Source: CAIUVD01 sp044338255 (GTDB lineage Bacteria > Planctomycetota > UBA11346). Taken from it: 48,837 nucleotides of DNA. The notes under the pieces are model-generated. The model was given only the letters and a program-made list of their open reading frames with translations, was not told the origin of the DNA and ran no database searches. Positions 27,237 to 36,063 of this stretch are shown here, in pieces. The stretch is from positions 1 through 48,837 of the forward strand of contig JBIILZ010000016.1 in assembly GCA_044338255.1 (NCBI GenBank), given 5' to 3'. Position 1 is the stretch's first letter. The number at the start of each line of letters is the position of its first letter. The position numbers were made by a program, and so were the translations under genes.

Positions 27237-27887
27237 ATGCGAGTGATCCTTGGGCTCGGCAATCCCGGCCGGGAATATGCCGGAACCCGCCACAATCTCG
27301 GCTTTGCGGTGATCGACACCCTGGTGGCGCGCCAACGTCTGACCTTGGCGCGGGAAAAGCGCTTCCAGGCGGAAATAGCCACCTGGGAATCGCCCACTGG
27401 CCGGGTGCTGCTGGTGAAACCCACGACTTTCGTCAATCGCACCGGCGAAGCCGCCCAGGCCCTGCTGGCATTTTACCATCTGCCGCTGACCGATCTGTTG
27501 GTGGTAGTCGACGACCTACACCTCGCGACCGGCCACCTGCGCCTGCGCCCCGACGGCAGTGCCGGCGGTCACAACGGGTTGCGCGACATCGAAGCACGCC
27601 TCGGGGCGACCTACGCGCGCCTGCGCTGCGGCTGCGGACCCCTCCCCGCTGGAGCCGATCAGGTGGCGTTCGTGCTCGGCGGCTTCCGCCCCGAGGAACG
27701 CGCCGATGCCGAGGCCCTGGTGAACAAGGCCGCCGACGCTGCCGAGGCCTGGACGCGCGACGGGCTGAGCGTCGCCTGTCGATTCAACGGCCCTCTGGTG
27801 CCACCCCCGCCGCGACCCAAGCCCGTCCGCCCGGCAGCGGAAGCACCGCCGTCGAATCCCCTTCCACCCGCCTCACCGACGCCGTAA
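27237..27887 (+). CDS. pth: Peptidyl-tRNA hydrolase
   Basis: Pth frees tRNA from prematurely released peptidyl-tRNA. The 216-residue protein has VILGLGNPGREYAGTRHN with catalytic His19, the tRNA-binding Asn67 in TTFVNRTG, Asp92/93 in VVVDDLHL, and GSAGGHNGLRDI. A Pro-rich, probably disordered tail (from about 188) extends beyond the usual end. It is followed 15 bp later by ribB and may share its transcript. Confidence 0.96.
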   Translation: MRVILGLGNPGREYAGTRHNLGFAVIDTLVARQRLTLAREKRFQAEIATWESPTGRVLLVKPTTFVNRTGEAAQALLAFYHLPLTDLLVVVDDLHLATGHLRLRPDGSAGGHNGLRDIEARLGATYARLRCGCGPLPAGADQVAFVLGGFRPEERADAEALVNKAADAAEAWTRDGLSVACRFNGPLVPPPPRPKPVRPAAEAPPSNPLPPASPTP

Positions 27888-27902
27888 ACCCTGCGAACCA
27901 CT

Positions 27903-29018
27903 ATGCCATTTGCCTCCATTCCCACCGTCATCGAAGCCCTCCAGAAAGGCCAGATGGTGGTCCTGGTCGACGACGAAGACCGCGAAAACGAAGGCGACCT
28001 AGTGATGGCCGCCGAGTTCGCCGATGCCCGCTCGATCGCCTTCATGGCCACCAAGGGCTGCGGCCTGATCTGCCTGGCAATGGAAGGCACTCTGCTCGAC
28101 CGCCTCGGCCTGCCGCTGATGACCCGTGACAACCGTTCGCGGCTGGCGACGGCCTTCACGCTCTCGATCGAAGCCCGCGAAGGCGTGACCACCGGCATCA
28201 GCGCCGCCGATCGCGCGCGCACCATCCTCGTGGCCATCGCCGACAATACCAAACCTCAGGACATCGTCAGTCCCGGTCACGTCTTCCCGCTGCGCGCCCG
28301 CGACGGCGGCGTGCTGGTACGCGCCGGCCACAGCGAGGCGAGCACCGATCTGGCACGGCTCGCCGGCCTCAAGCCAGCGGCGGTGATCTGCGAGATCATG
28401 AAGCCCGATGGCGAGATGGCGCGTCTGCCGGATCTGATCCCCTATTGCCAGGAACACGGCCTGCTGCTCGCGACCATCGCCGATCTCATCGCCTATCGCG
28501 AGGCCACCGAAAGCCTGATCAGCCTCGCCGCCGAATCAGAGATCGAGACCCCCGCCGGTCGCGTGCGCGCCTACAGCTATCAATCGACCATCGGCAATGA
28601 ATACCACCTCGCCCTGGTCACCGGAAAATATCTCAAACCGGGCGCTGAATACACTGAACCGGTGCTGGTGCGGGTGCAGAAGGAGAATCCCCTGATCGAT
28701 CTCTTCGGCGTCGGCGTGAATGTGAATGCCGGCGACTGCCTACGGCAGATCGCCGCCGCCGGTGAAGGCGTGTTCCTGCTCATGCGCGACGTCAACGGCC
28801 GCGGCATCCCCGATGGCCTGGTCAAGGCCGGCGGCACCGATCACCGCACCAAGCCGGAAACCGCATTGGCCATGGACCCGCGCGAGTACGGCATCGGCGC
28901 GCAGATCCTGCACCATCTGGGAGTCCGTCGCATGCGCCTGATCACGCATGCAGACAGGCACATCGCCGCCCTGACCGGGCATGGATTGGAAGTGGTGGAG
29001 CGGGTGAAGCCGGAGTGA
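27903..29018 (+). CDS. ribB: DHBP synthase (RibB) fused to a degenerate GTP cyclohydrolase II domain
   Basis: The N-terminal half (1-200) is a full 3,4-dihydroxy-2-butanone-4-phosphate synthase, needed for riboflavin: DDEDRENEGD at 23-32, the RAGHSEASTDLARLAG loop and the PAAVICEIM strand. The C-terminal half (about 205-371) has the shape of RibA but lacks its zinc site: where RibA has Cys ligands after the first strand, this protein reads KENPLIDLFGVGVN. It should therefore not open GTP. Such RibBX-type proteins are known in proteobacteria. A separate RibA should exist elsewhere in the genome. The full length of 371 residues shows no truncation. Confidence 0.92.
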   Translation: MPFASIPTVIEALQKGQMVVLVDDEDRENEGDLVMAAEFADARSIAFMATKGCGLICLAMEGTLLDRLGLPLMTRDNRSRLATAFTLSIEAREGVTTGISAADRARTILVAIADNTKPQDIVSPGHVFPLRARDGGVLVRAGHSEASTDLARLAGLKPAAVICEIMKPDGEMARLPDLIPYCQEHGLLLATIADLIAYREATESLISLAAESEIETPAGRVRAYSYQSTIGNEYHLALVTGKYLKPGAEYTEPVLVRVQKENPLIDLFGVGVNVNAGDCLRQIAAAGEGVFLLMRDVNGRGIPDGLVKAGGTDHRTKPETALAMDPREYGIGAQILHHLGVRRMRLITHADRHIAALTGHGLEVVERVKPE

Positions 29019-29074
29019 GGGGCTGAGGTCGCTGGCGTCCTTGGACCGCGCGCCGCTGGCACGTTATTTGGTAG

Positions 29075-29221
29075 CTGGTCACTGGTCGCTGGTCGCTGGT
29101 CCCTGGTCCCTGGTCCCTGGTCCCTGGTCCCTGGTCCCTGGTCCCTGGTCCCTGGTCCCTGGTCCCTGGCCTCTGGTCCCTGGTCCCTGGTCCCTGGTCC
29201 CTGGTCCCTCGTCGCTGGTCC
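29075..29221. repeat. Heptanucleotide tandem array, 21 units
   Basis: Twenty-one head-to-tail 7-bp units (CTGGTCC, with CTGGTCG and a few variants) occupy exactly 147 bp right after ribB. The same unit occurs as a 15-unit array at 39,619. The frame-open translation of this stretch is only low-complexity sequence and is not a gene. Confidence 0.97.
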
Positions 29222-29250
29222 CCAATGACGTTTTGTTAAGGTCATTGGGG
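29220..29250. terminator. 10-bp stem hairpin after the heptamer array
   Basis: CCCCAATGAC and GTCATTGGGG pair perfectly around an 11-nt loop. It lies about 200 bp past ribB. There is no T-run after it, so it may be a terminator of modest strength or an mRNA-end stabiliser. Confidence 0.5.
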
Positions 29251-29284
29251 GCGAGGAAGCTTCATCGGATTCCTAAGGAATACG

Positions 29285-29407
29285 ATGGACCCATCTGCGC
29301 CTGTGATGATTTCACCTGAAAAGTTGGGCTTTATTCACGAAAAAAAAACCCGCAAGGCCCAGGCTGGTGCCTGGCGCTCCCAGGGGACGCCATTACCAGC
29401 AGCCTAA
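29285..29407 (+). CDS. Possible small protein, 40 residues
   Basis: An ATG with AAGGAA 5 nt upstream opens a 40-codon frame ending in TAA. The peptide is basic (HEKKTRKAQ) and has no membrane segment. It is the only candidate in the gap 29,019-29,469, which otherwise holds the heptamer array and a hairpin. Support is only the start signal, so treat it as a candidate. Confidence 0.25.
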   Translation: MDPSAPVMISPEKLGFIHEKKTRKAQAGAWRSQGTPLPAA

Positions 29408-29469
29408 ACTAAATGCCATTGCCTCTGGCCGCTGGCCGCTGGCCGCGTCTTGCCGGTTACCGCATCAGC

Positions 29470-29868
29470 TCAGGGAGTACGTTCTCCGGGTTTATTATCA
29501 CCGCCAGCGAGCGCCGCGTGGATCGCTTCGCGATCCGCAGGATAGGCCGGCTGCAGGGCGAGGGCGCGGTTGAGGAACTGCGCGCGTTGAACGGGGTCGG
29601 TAGCGATCAGTCCTGACAGCCAGGCAGCTTCGAAGCCGTCGGGATTGAGCTCGCACATGCGCGCGACCTTGCGTGCGGCGTCGACCTGATGCAGGTCGGC
29701 GAGGACCTCGCCCGTGCGCAGCACCGGCGAAGCCGGCCGCGCCGGCAGCGGCAGCGCTGCGCGCGTGCCCAGAAGCATGCCCATCGCCGGCAGGCCGAGG
29801 ATCAGCCAAGCGCTCGCCATGAGGCTGGCAGCGGCGAACCAGCGAAGAAATGAGCCCAGGCGTTGCAT
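29470..29868 (-). CDS. Small membrane-anchored protein with a TPR-like tail
   Basis: The 132-residue protein has one N-terminal hydrophobic segment (about 10-35) and a helical C-terminal part, VARMCELNPDGFEAAWLSGLIA then AQFLNRALALQPAYPADREA, in which the spacing and the closing Pro resemble a TPR pair. The start at 29868 begins just before the anchor. It is divergent to the polysaccharide deacetylase. Function unknown. Confidence 0.5.
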   Translation of the reverse strand: MQRLGSFLRWFAAASLMASAWLILGLPAMGMLLGTRAALPLPARPASPVLRTGEVLADLHQVDAARKVARMCELNPDGFEAAWLSGLIATDPVQRAQFLNRALALQPAYPADREAIHAALAGGDNKPGERTP

Positions 29869-29935
29869 GGCGATGATGAGAAGGCATGACGAATGGTGAG
29901 CAGTCCTTGATGGTAAAGGCCGCTGATGGCCCAGC

Positions 29936-30739
29936 ATGCCGGCTGTGCGCGGTAACCTCCTTTTCGATGCCCCGTTGTTCGGGTTGGCGGTGAGTGCCGC
30001 CTATGCCGGTTATGGCTGGGCCCTGCCGAGTGCGGCGAGCTTGTCGATGGCGATCAATACCTGGGGTGTGATCAGTCCGCGTTCGAGCTTCTATCTGCCG
30101 GTGACGTGGCGGTTGCCGGCAGGCGACCCGGCCGTGGCCCTGACCTTTGACGACGGACCGCATCCCGAGATCACGCCCCGGGTGCTCGATCTGCTGGCCG
30201 CCGCCGGCCAGCACGCGACGTTCTTCTGCATCGGTGAGCACGTCGAGCGCCATCCGCAACTGGTGCGGCGCATTCTCGCCGAAGGTCATGCCCTGGGTCT
30301 GCATTCGCACACCCATTCGCGATGGTTCAACACCTGGCTGCCGGGGCGGGTGAGCGCCGATCTCAGGCGCGCCGCTGAGGTCTGCGCGGCCGCCACCGGT
30401 GTCGCCGCCCCGCGCTTGTTCCGACCCCCGGTCGGGCTCAAGAATCCGATGCTCGCGATCGCCGTCGCCGAACTCGGCCTGCGCACCGTGACCTGGTCGT
30501 GCCGGGGCATGGACACCACGCAGCCGCCGGTCGAGCTCCTGTTGCAACGTCTGGTCGCGGGCCTCGCGCCGCGGGCGATCATCCTCCTCCACGATGGCCA
30601 TGAACCGGGGCGCCCAGCGGATCGCAGCCGTTGCGTCGAGGTCCTGAGGCGCCTGCTGCCGATCATGGCTGAACGTGGTGTACGTAGTCGGGCCCTCAAT
30701 GATGGCGGCAATGGACGTTCCGGCGCCGAGCGTATCTGA
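29936..30739 (+). CDS. Polysaccharide deacetylase (NodB domain)
   Basis: The 267-residue protein has a hydrophobic N-terminus (anchor, about 8-45) and a NodB catalytic domain: TFDDGPHP with Asp72/Asp73, the metal pair His123 and His127 in LHSHTHS, FRPPVG, and LLHDGHE. Such enzymes de-N-acetylate chitin-like or peptidoglycan sugars. It precedes the ketosynthase gene by 67 bp in the same direction, so it may be the first gene of that cluster; deacetylases are not a core part of aryl-polyene loci. Confidence 0.9.
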   Translation: MPAVRGNLLFDAPLFGLAVSAAYAGYGWALPSAASLSMAINTWGVISPRSSFYLPVTWRLPAGDPAVALTFDDGPHPEITPRVLDLLAAAGQHATFFCIGEHVERHPQLVRRILAEGHALGLHSHTHSRWFNTWLPGRVSADLRRAAEVCAAATGVAAPRLFRPPVGLKNPMLAIAVAELGLRTVTWSCRGMDTTQPPVELLLQRLVAGLAPRAIILLHDGHEPGRPADRSRCVEVLRRLLPIMAERGVRSRALNDGGNGRSGAERI

Positions 30740-30806
30740 CGGAAAGGCGGGCGTGCTCGTCAGTGGTACTTGAACCGCGGGTGGACGGCCAACGATTGCG
30801 CAGCGC

Positions 30807-31946
30807 ATGGCATCCTCCCTGGCGATCACCGGCATCGGAGCCATCAGCGCGGCAGGTGCGGACGTCGACGCATTATACGCCTCGTTGCGCAGCGCGCGCA
30901 GCCATCTCGCATGTTACGATGATGCCGCTTTGCCGCTCGCGACGCAGGTGCCGGTTGCGCGCATCGTGACGGAGGTGGGGCCCGGCCCGCGCGTGGTCGC
31001 CCTCGCTGAGATCGCCGCCCGCGAAGCCCTCGCCGGCAGCGGCATCGCGCCGGCGGCGGTAGGTCTGAGCCTGGGCTCGTGTACCGGCGGCATGCGCGGC
31101 AGCGAGGGGCATTATCTCGCCGAGGGCCCCGGCCCGGTGACGGAGATCTATCGCGAGCAGCCGGTGGGCCGCACCGCCGCCAACCTCTACCACCGGCTGG
31201 GGCTGGGCGGCCCGCTGGCGGCGCATGCCGAGGCCTGCGCCAGCACCGCCGGGGCGCTTACCGAGGCCATCACCTGGATCCGCATGGGCCTGGTCCCAGC
31301 GGCACTGGTGGTCGGCGCCGACGCCCTCACCCGTCTGGCCATGGCCGGCTTCCATTCTCTGCAAATCATCGATCCGCAAGGGTGCCGGCCCTTCAGCACG
31401 GAGCGCGCGGGAATGAGTCTGGGTGAAGGCGCCGTGGCGCTGCTCATCGAAGACGAAGCCCACGCCCGGCAGCGCGGGGCGCCGGTCCTCGCGCGGCTGC
31501 TGGGTTGGGGCCTGACCGCTGATGCCCATCACGCGACGGCGCCCGATCCGCGTGGCACATGGCTACGCTCGGCGATCGAAGCCGCCCTCGCCGATGCCGG
31601 CACGAGCCCGGCGGCGGTGTCGTTTGTCGCCGCCCATGGCACCGGCACGCGCGACAACGATGCCTGCGAGGCGCAGGTCCTGGCGCAGCTCTTCGGCCAT
31701 GTGCCGGTGAGCTCGAACAAGCGCGGCATCGGGCACACCATGGGCGCGGCGGCAGGCTTCGGTTTGGTGGCGGCGATCCAGGCGCTGCGCGAACAGCTCC
31801 TCATCCCCACTGCCGCCTGGACCGGCACCCCGCTGGTCGAGGTCGAGGTCATCACCGCCACCCGCGCTGCCGCCGTCGATACCGCCCTGGTCACGTGCCT
31901 GGCCTTTGGTGGCGTCAACGCCGCCCTCGTCGTAGGTCGGGCATGA
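30807..31946 (+). CDS. Beta-ketoacyl-ACP synthase
   Basis: The 379-residue ketosynthase has a complete active site: Cys144 in AEACAST, His277 in AAHGTGTRDND, Lys305 and His310 in SSNKRGIGHTMGAAAGF. It is of the FabF/FabB type, a little short, and condenses malonyl-ACP with an acyl chain. The next gene encodes a Cys-less partner whose start overlaps the stop (ATGA), so the two probably form a heterodimer as in aryl-polyene and type II polyketide systems. The family is sure, the product is not. Confidence 0.93.
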   Translation: MASSLAITGIGAISAAGADVDALYASLRSARSHLACYDDAALPLATQVPVARIVTEVGPGPRVVALAEIAAREALAGSGIAPAAVGLSLGSCTGGMRGSEGHYLAEGPGPVTEIYREQPVGRTAANLYHRLGLGGPLAAHAEACASTAGALTEAITWIRMGLVPAALVVGADALTRLAMAGFHSLQIIDPQGCRPFSTERAGMSLGEGAVALLIEDEAHARQRGAPVLARLLGWGLTADAHHATAPDPRGTWLRSAIEAALADAGTSPAAVSFVAAHGTGTRDNDACEAQVLAQLFGHVPVSSNKRGIGHTMGAAAGFGLVAAIQALREQLLIPTAAWTGTPLVEVEVITATRAAAVDTALVTCLAFGGVNAALVVGRA

Positions 31947-32749
31947 TCCCGGCAGTGATCCACAAAGCGGTAACGGTGCTTGCGGGCGAGGCCCGTCCGC
32001 CGCGTCCGCCGTGGGTCTCGCTCGCGCAGGCGCGACGCATGGATCCGCTGGCGGCGCTGAGCGTGGCCGCGGTCGATGGCCTGCCGCGTGCGGCTCTGAG
32101 CGCTGACAGCGCGATCGTGGTCGGCACCGCCTGGGGCAGCGTGCACAGCACCGTGAGCTTCATGGATGGCCTCGCGCAATGGGGCGACGCCGTCGCCAGC
32201 CCGGCAGCCTTCACCACCAGCGTGCACCACCATGCCACCGGCATCCTCGGTGAGCTGCTGGCCATCCATGGGCCGACGGCGACCATTTCCAACGGTGCCC
32301 TCAGCGGCTTGGGCGCCTTGCGCTGGGCGCAGGGCATCATCGCCAGCGGACGGGCGGCGAGCGCCCTGGTGGTGGCGGTAGATCTGCCCAATGCCTGGAG
32401 CCGTCGCATCACCGGCGAACTGAGCCAGTGCCCGTTCGCCATCGGCGGCGGGGCGACGGTGCTGCTGCTCACCGCCGGCGGCCAGGGATGGACCATCGCC
32501 AAACCCGGAGCGCTCCAGCCGGCGGTGCTCGCCGAAGCCGGTGGCGCGACTCCGGCCGAAGAACGCATCGCCGTCCGCCGCGGCGGAGCCATCCGTCGCA
32601 CCAGCGCACAGCACTATGGCGTATGGTGGCCGACAGCAGCCCTGGCAGTCGTGCCGTGGAGCTCCTCGGCGCCGGTGCTGGTTCGTGAGACGAGTGATGG
32701 TATCGCTAGCGAGGTCCTCCTCCTGCCCCCGGAAACGAATCGCCCATGA
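31943..32749 (+). CDS. Cys-less ketosynthase-like protein (chain-length factor type)
   Basis: The 268-residue protein resembles the Ketoacyl-synt_2 family (PF13723), found as partners of ketosynthases in aryl-polyene clusters. Sequences such as AIVVGTAWGSVHSTVSFMD and the region TISNGALSGLGALRWA align with the ketosynthase nucleophile elbow, but the elbow has no Cys. It is therefore not catalytic on its own and likely sets product length. It is coupled at both ends: 4-bp overlaps with the ketosynthase upstream and the lipoprotein downstream. Confidence 0.82.
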   Translation: MIPAVIHKAVTVLAGEARPPRPPWVSLAQARRMDPLAALSVAAVDGLPRAALSADSAIVVGTAWGSVHSTVSFMDGLAQWGDAVASPAAFTTSVHHHATGILGELLAIHGPTATISNGALSGLGALRWAQGIIASGRAASALVVAVDLPNAWSRRITGELSQCPFAIGGGATVLLLTAGGQGWTIAKPGALQPAVLAEAGGATPAEERIAVRRGGAIRRTSAQHYGVWWPTAALAVVPWSSSAPVLVRETSDGIASEVLLLPPETNRP

Positions 32750-33033
32750 ATCGGCCTCAGCTCATCACCTGGAGCGCCGTCGTGGTCGTGGCGCTGGCCC
32801 TCGTCGGCTGCCCGTCGCGCAGCAATCCACCGCCGGTCGCGGCGACCCCGGCACAAGAGGCGGCCTTCATCGCCAGCACCCCAACCAGCAGCCCGCAACG
32901 CATCTCCCAACGAGGTGACGCACGAAGCCTGGCCAGCGATAGCCTAGAAGATGTACAACCGCCTCAAGATCGCCGAGTCCGATCATACCTTGGTGAGCGA
33001 GTACCTGTTGGCGGTCAGCCGGTGAGCGCATGA
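32746..33033 (+). CDS. Small lipoprotein, probably frameshifted near its end
   Basis: The 95-residue open frame has a signal peptide and lipobox (ALVGC, Cys22), then a Pro/Ala/Ser linker. From about residue 67 the sequence turns Arg-rich and unlike a protein. In the next frame, from the ATG at 32950, a more natural peptide (RLKIAESDHTLVSEYLLAVS) runs to a TGA at 33023-33025. I read this as a small frameshift in a lipoprotein whose true end is that peptide. Its start overlaps the upstream stop (ATGA), so it belongs to the ketosynthase operon; small lipoproteins are usual there. Confidence 0.6.
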   Translation: MNRPQLITWSAVVVVALALVGCPSRSNPPPVAATPAQEAAFIASTPTSSPQRISQRGDARSLASDSLEDVQPPQDRRVRSYLGERVPVGGQPVSA

Positions 33034-34160
33034 CTTCGTGGCCCGCGACGGTGCCGGTATTGATTCCGGTCTTCAATCATGCCCAGACGGTGGCGGCGGT
33101 GATCGCCGGCTGTCGGGCATTAGGTGCGCCGAAGATCATCGTCGTCGATGATGGCTCAACCGATGGCAGCGGCGAGGCCGCCCGCCAGGCGGGCGCCGAT
33201 CAGGTCATCACCATGTCCTGCAACCAGGGCAAGGGTGCGGCCCTGCGCCTCGGCCTGACGGAGTTCGCCGCCGCCGGTTATCGTCAGGTGCTGACCATCG
33301 ACGCCGACATGCAGCATCCTCCAGGCGAGGCCGGACGTCTGGCGCAGGCCGCCGCCGTCCAGCCCGAGGCCTTGTGGCTGGGCGTACGCGACATGTGCGG
33401 TGCGCCCAAATCGTCGCGCTTCGGTCGCTGGTGGACGAGCATCTGGACGTGGGTGGCGTGCGGGGTTTGGCCACAGGACAATCAGACCGGTCTGCGCGTC
33501 TATCCCTTGCCGGTGATGAGCGTGCTCACCGTCGGCGCCGGCCGTTACGCGTTCGAGATCGAGTCGCTGGTCCGCGCGGTGTGGAAAGAGGTGCCGCTGC
33601 GCATGCTGCCGGTGGCGGTATCGTATCCCCAGGATCGCATCAGCCACTTCCGCGCCTGGGCCGATTCCTGGCGTACGGCGCGGGCCTTCGCACGCCTGGT
33701 CGTGCGCCGCCTAACGCCCTGGCCGGAAAACGGCCTCGCGGGTTGGCGGCAGGCCTTCACCAGCGGGCTGTCGCCGGCGCGGCTGGCAGCCGCGGCGGCC
33801 GTGGGCGCAGCCCTTGGCGTGGCTCCCGCGCCGGGCCTGCAGATGGGCTTGGCGGCGTGGTTGGCGGTGGTCTTCCGCCTCAATCTCGGGGTCACTCTGT
33901 TGGCCTCGAACATCAGCCTGGGGCCGCTGCTGGCGGCGTGGTTCGCGCTCGAGGTCGTGGTCGGGCATTGGCTGCGCACCGCCAGCTGGCCGGATCTGTC
34001 GGCGCTGCGCCAGAACATCGAGCAACACGGAGCATGGGTGACCTTGTCGCCGTGGCTCGGCGATTGGCTACTCGGGGCGCTGCCGGTGATGGCCGGCTGT
34101 GCGCTCATCGCCGGCGGGCTGACGTGGATCGCGGCCTCATGGTGGCGGGCGCGTGCCTGA
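33030..34160 (+). CDS. Glycosyltransferase family 2 fused to DUF2062
   Basis: The 376-residue protein has an N-terminal GT2 domain with VDDGSTDG at 39-46 and the metal-binding DAD at 92-94 (LTIDADMQHP), and a C-terminal membrane DUF2062 domain (from about 240) recognisable by GVAPAPGLQMGLAAWLAVVFR. GT2-DUF2062 fusions recur in aryl-polyene-like clusters, where they are thought to add a sugar to the lipid or pigment. The start overlaps the lipoprotein stop (ATGA). Confidence 0.9.
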   Translation: MTSWPATVPVLIPVFNHAQTVAAVIAGCRALGAPKIIVVDDGSTDGSGEAARQAGADQVITMSCNQGKGAALRLGLTEFAAAGYRQVLTIDADMQHPPGEAGRLAQAAAVQPEALWLGVRDMCGAPKSSRFGRWWTSIWTWVACGVWPQDNQTGLRVYPLPVMSVLTVGAGRYAFEIESLVRAVWKEVPLRMLPVAVSYPQDRISHFRAWADSWRTARAFARLVVRRLTPWPENGLAGWRQAFTSGLSPARLAAAAAVGAALGVAPAPGLQMGLAAWLAVVFRLNLGVTLLASNISLGPLLAAWFALEVVVGHWLRTASWPDLSALRQNIEQHGAWVTLSPWLGDWLLGALPVMAGCALIAGGLTWIAASWWRARA

Positions 34161-34386
34161 AGCAGAACAGCCGCGTACAGAACAGCCGCGTACAGACCAG
34201 CCGCGTACAGACCAGCCGCGCGCGTGGAGCGGCCGCAGCCATGGCGGCAGTACGGCCGGCAACCGCGGCACGGCGCTGATCGCCGCCGGGGTGCGCTGGG
34301 GCGGACGGGAACTCGGCTATCTGCTGGTGGCGTTTCCCGCCGTACGGGCTAATCCCGGGCAGTCGGACAACTACTACCAGTTCTGA
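34153..34386 (+). pseudogene. Truncated LpxL/HtrB-like acyltransferase remnant
   Basis: A GTG start overlaps the glycosyltransferase stop. After a repeat-encoded run of EQPRT/DQPRT, the reading WSGRSHGG then GVRWGGRELGYLLVAFP resembles the N-terminus of LpxL-like acyltransferases that follow the GT2 gene in such clusters (compare the intact one at 46,916, WRGRTSGG). It stops at residue 77, before the HxxxxD/E catalytic motif, so it cannot be active. Remnant reading is by position and short similarity. Confidence 0.5.
34165..34220. repeat. 15-bp tandem array
   Basis: Three full units of GAACAGCCGCGTACA (the third with GACC) plus a partial one. They encode a pentapeptide repeat (EQPRT/DQPRT) at the start of the acyltransferase remnant. 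Confidence 0.92.
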
Positions 34387-34399
34387 GATTACCCGTTCT

Positions 34400-34860
34400 C
34401 GGATTGAAGCTCGAACAACGTGCGCGGTGCCCAGTCCGTCGACTTCCTTGACATCCTCGGGAGCGAAGCAGTCGAGCAACTGGCTCATCCACACCGCCTC
34501 CATACCACCAGGGAAAGCCTGGCGATGGTCGAGCAGGTCGAGCCCGGTGCAGGTGATGCGGCGGGAGAATTCCGCGAGCGAGATAGGCGCTCGCCTCGCG
34601 CACCTAGCTGGGTAGATCGAGGAGCGTCACCGCCACCGTCGGCAGGTGCGTGAGGGCAAGGCGGAGAAAAACGTCCGGTGTTGCCGCCGACGTCGAGCAG
34701 GGTGCGCGGGCCCTGGGCCTGCAGATGGGCGATGGCCGCTGGAAAGGCGCTGTCGCTGTGGAAGTGGTCGTAGGTGAACCACGGCGATAGTGCACGCTTC
34801 GCGCAGGCCGGGTCCATTACGTGGAGCAGATGAGCTGGGCAACGTCATGCCCGGGACTTT
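34400..34860 (-). pseudogene. Decayed SAM-dependent methyltransferase
   Basis: On the minus strand, pieces of one protein appear in turn in different frames: SPGHDVAQLI, then ALSPWFTYDHFHSDSAFPAA with the AdoMet loop LLDVGGNTGRF, then HLPTVAVTLLDLP, then MEAVWMSQLLDCFAPED. The order and the sequences fit an O-methyltransferase-like protein of the kind found in aryl-polyene clusters, but at least three frameshifts separate the pieces and both ends are missing. It lies antisense to the flanking genes. Confidence 0.7.
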
Positions 34861-34939
34861 GCCGGTGCAGTCGAGTGATCCAGCTTGCGGTCGAGCACTC
34901 AGCGGTGGTCGGCTTGCACCGTGCCTGAAAGGGCGAACG

Positions 34940-35806
34940 GTGCGCCGGAGGCAGTGGCTCAGCTCTTCTCAGCGCCGTCGGGTGGTCATCACCGGCATGG
35001 ATGCGCATTTCGGCCCGGATTCCGATCTGGCGCAGATCGTGCTTTCTCTGTGGAGCGGGACGCCGGGCATCGCCGTCGACGAGGAGCGCCAGCGGCTCGG
35101 TTTCCGTTCGCCCTTGGCTGGACGTCTGCCGCCCTTGGACGGCAGCGCCTTCTTCGATCGCAAGACGCGCAAGACGCGCAAGAGCATCAGCGAGACGGCG
35201 CTGTTCGCCGCCGTCACCGCCCGCCGGGCGATCGCCGCCAGCGGTTGCGGAGAGCTGTTGTCCAAAACCCGCACCGGCATCATCTATGACAACGATTCAT
35301 CGGCCGAGCCCTTGGCCTCGGTGGTTGATGCGGTGCGCAATGACCACGCCACGACTTTTTTGGGCAGCAGCAAGGTCATCCAGGCGCTGACCAGCACCGC
35401 GACCATCAATCTCGGGCCGCTGCTGCAGACCAAGGGCATCTCGCTGACCGTCAGCGGAGCCTGCTCCAGCGGCGCGCACGCCATCGGCCTAGCGTGGCGG
35501 ATGATCGCCAGCGGCATGCAGGATCGCATCATCTGCGGCGGCACCCAGGAGACTTGCTGGGAAAGCATACCGGCCTGCGACGCCATCCGCGTCTCCAGCA
35601 TGCGCCTGGAGGGTCCCGCTGGCGCGGTGCGTCCGTTCAGCGCCGATCGCGATGGCCTGGTACCCTCGGGCGGGGCCGCAAGCCTGGTCCTCGAAGATCG
35701 CGATACAGCCCTGGCCCGCGGTGCACCGATCCTGGCCGAGGTCATCGGCTACGCCTTCGGCAGCGGAAGCCGCTTCTACCAGCGGGCTCGGGACAACCAA
35801 AGCTAA
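34940..35806 (+). pseudogene. Truncated beta-ketoacyl synthase
   Basis: The frame begins (GTG near 34940) with RRRVVITGMDAHFGPDSD, carries the nucleophile Cys175 in VSGACSSGAHAIGLAWRMI, and goes on to RPFSADRDGLVPSGGAASLVLEDRD and EVIGYAFGSGS. It then ends at residue 288 in unrelated sequence. A normal ketosynthase is about 400 residues; the part with both catalytic histidines is missing, so condensation is not possible. The break lies about 50 bp before a MITE-like element. A stand-in start is used because the N-terminus is not clear. Confidence 0.75.
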
Positions 35807-35832
35807 CTGGCAGAAGACGACGGAATTACTCG

Positions 35833-36001
35833 TACCAGCCTGTCGGGAATTAGGCCAGCAAGGCTGACTCGGTCTTGCCGGGCATCTCCGGCGTTGTCGG
35901 AATGTCCAAATAGCGCCGCTATTTGGCACACTACTCCGCCTTGGATCTGCCCAGCGAGACACTTCGCCATCCTCGTCGGCCTATCTCCGACGGGCTCCTA
36001 G
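35833..36001. mobile_element. MITE-like element, copy A
   Basis: About 169 bp, nearly identical to the reverse complement of copy B (48,638-48,808) with roughly ten differences. The right end is intact (GGCCTATCTCCGACGGGCTCCTAG); the left end has drifted (ACCAGCCTGTCGG). The centre holds the 21-nt hairpin CCAAATAGC-GCC-GCTATTTGG. It has no coding capacity. It stands between the truncated ketosynthase and the formaldehyde dehydrogenase gene. Confidence 0.85.
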
Positions 36002-36063
36002 TTCAAAGTGTACGCGTGAGTGACACAAGAATGCATATCAACAATCGGTATGAGCGACCTGTG

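Noticed and set aside
29041..29319. 92-codon open frame through the heptamer array
   Set aside because: The translation is only the repeat (Ser-Leu-Val-Pro-Gly-Pro-Trp); 7-bp units are unlikely to be coding.
34790..34939. Longer N-terminus for the truncated ketosynthase
   Set aside because: The residues before RRRVVITG are unlike a ketosynthase and overlap the methyltransferase remnant.
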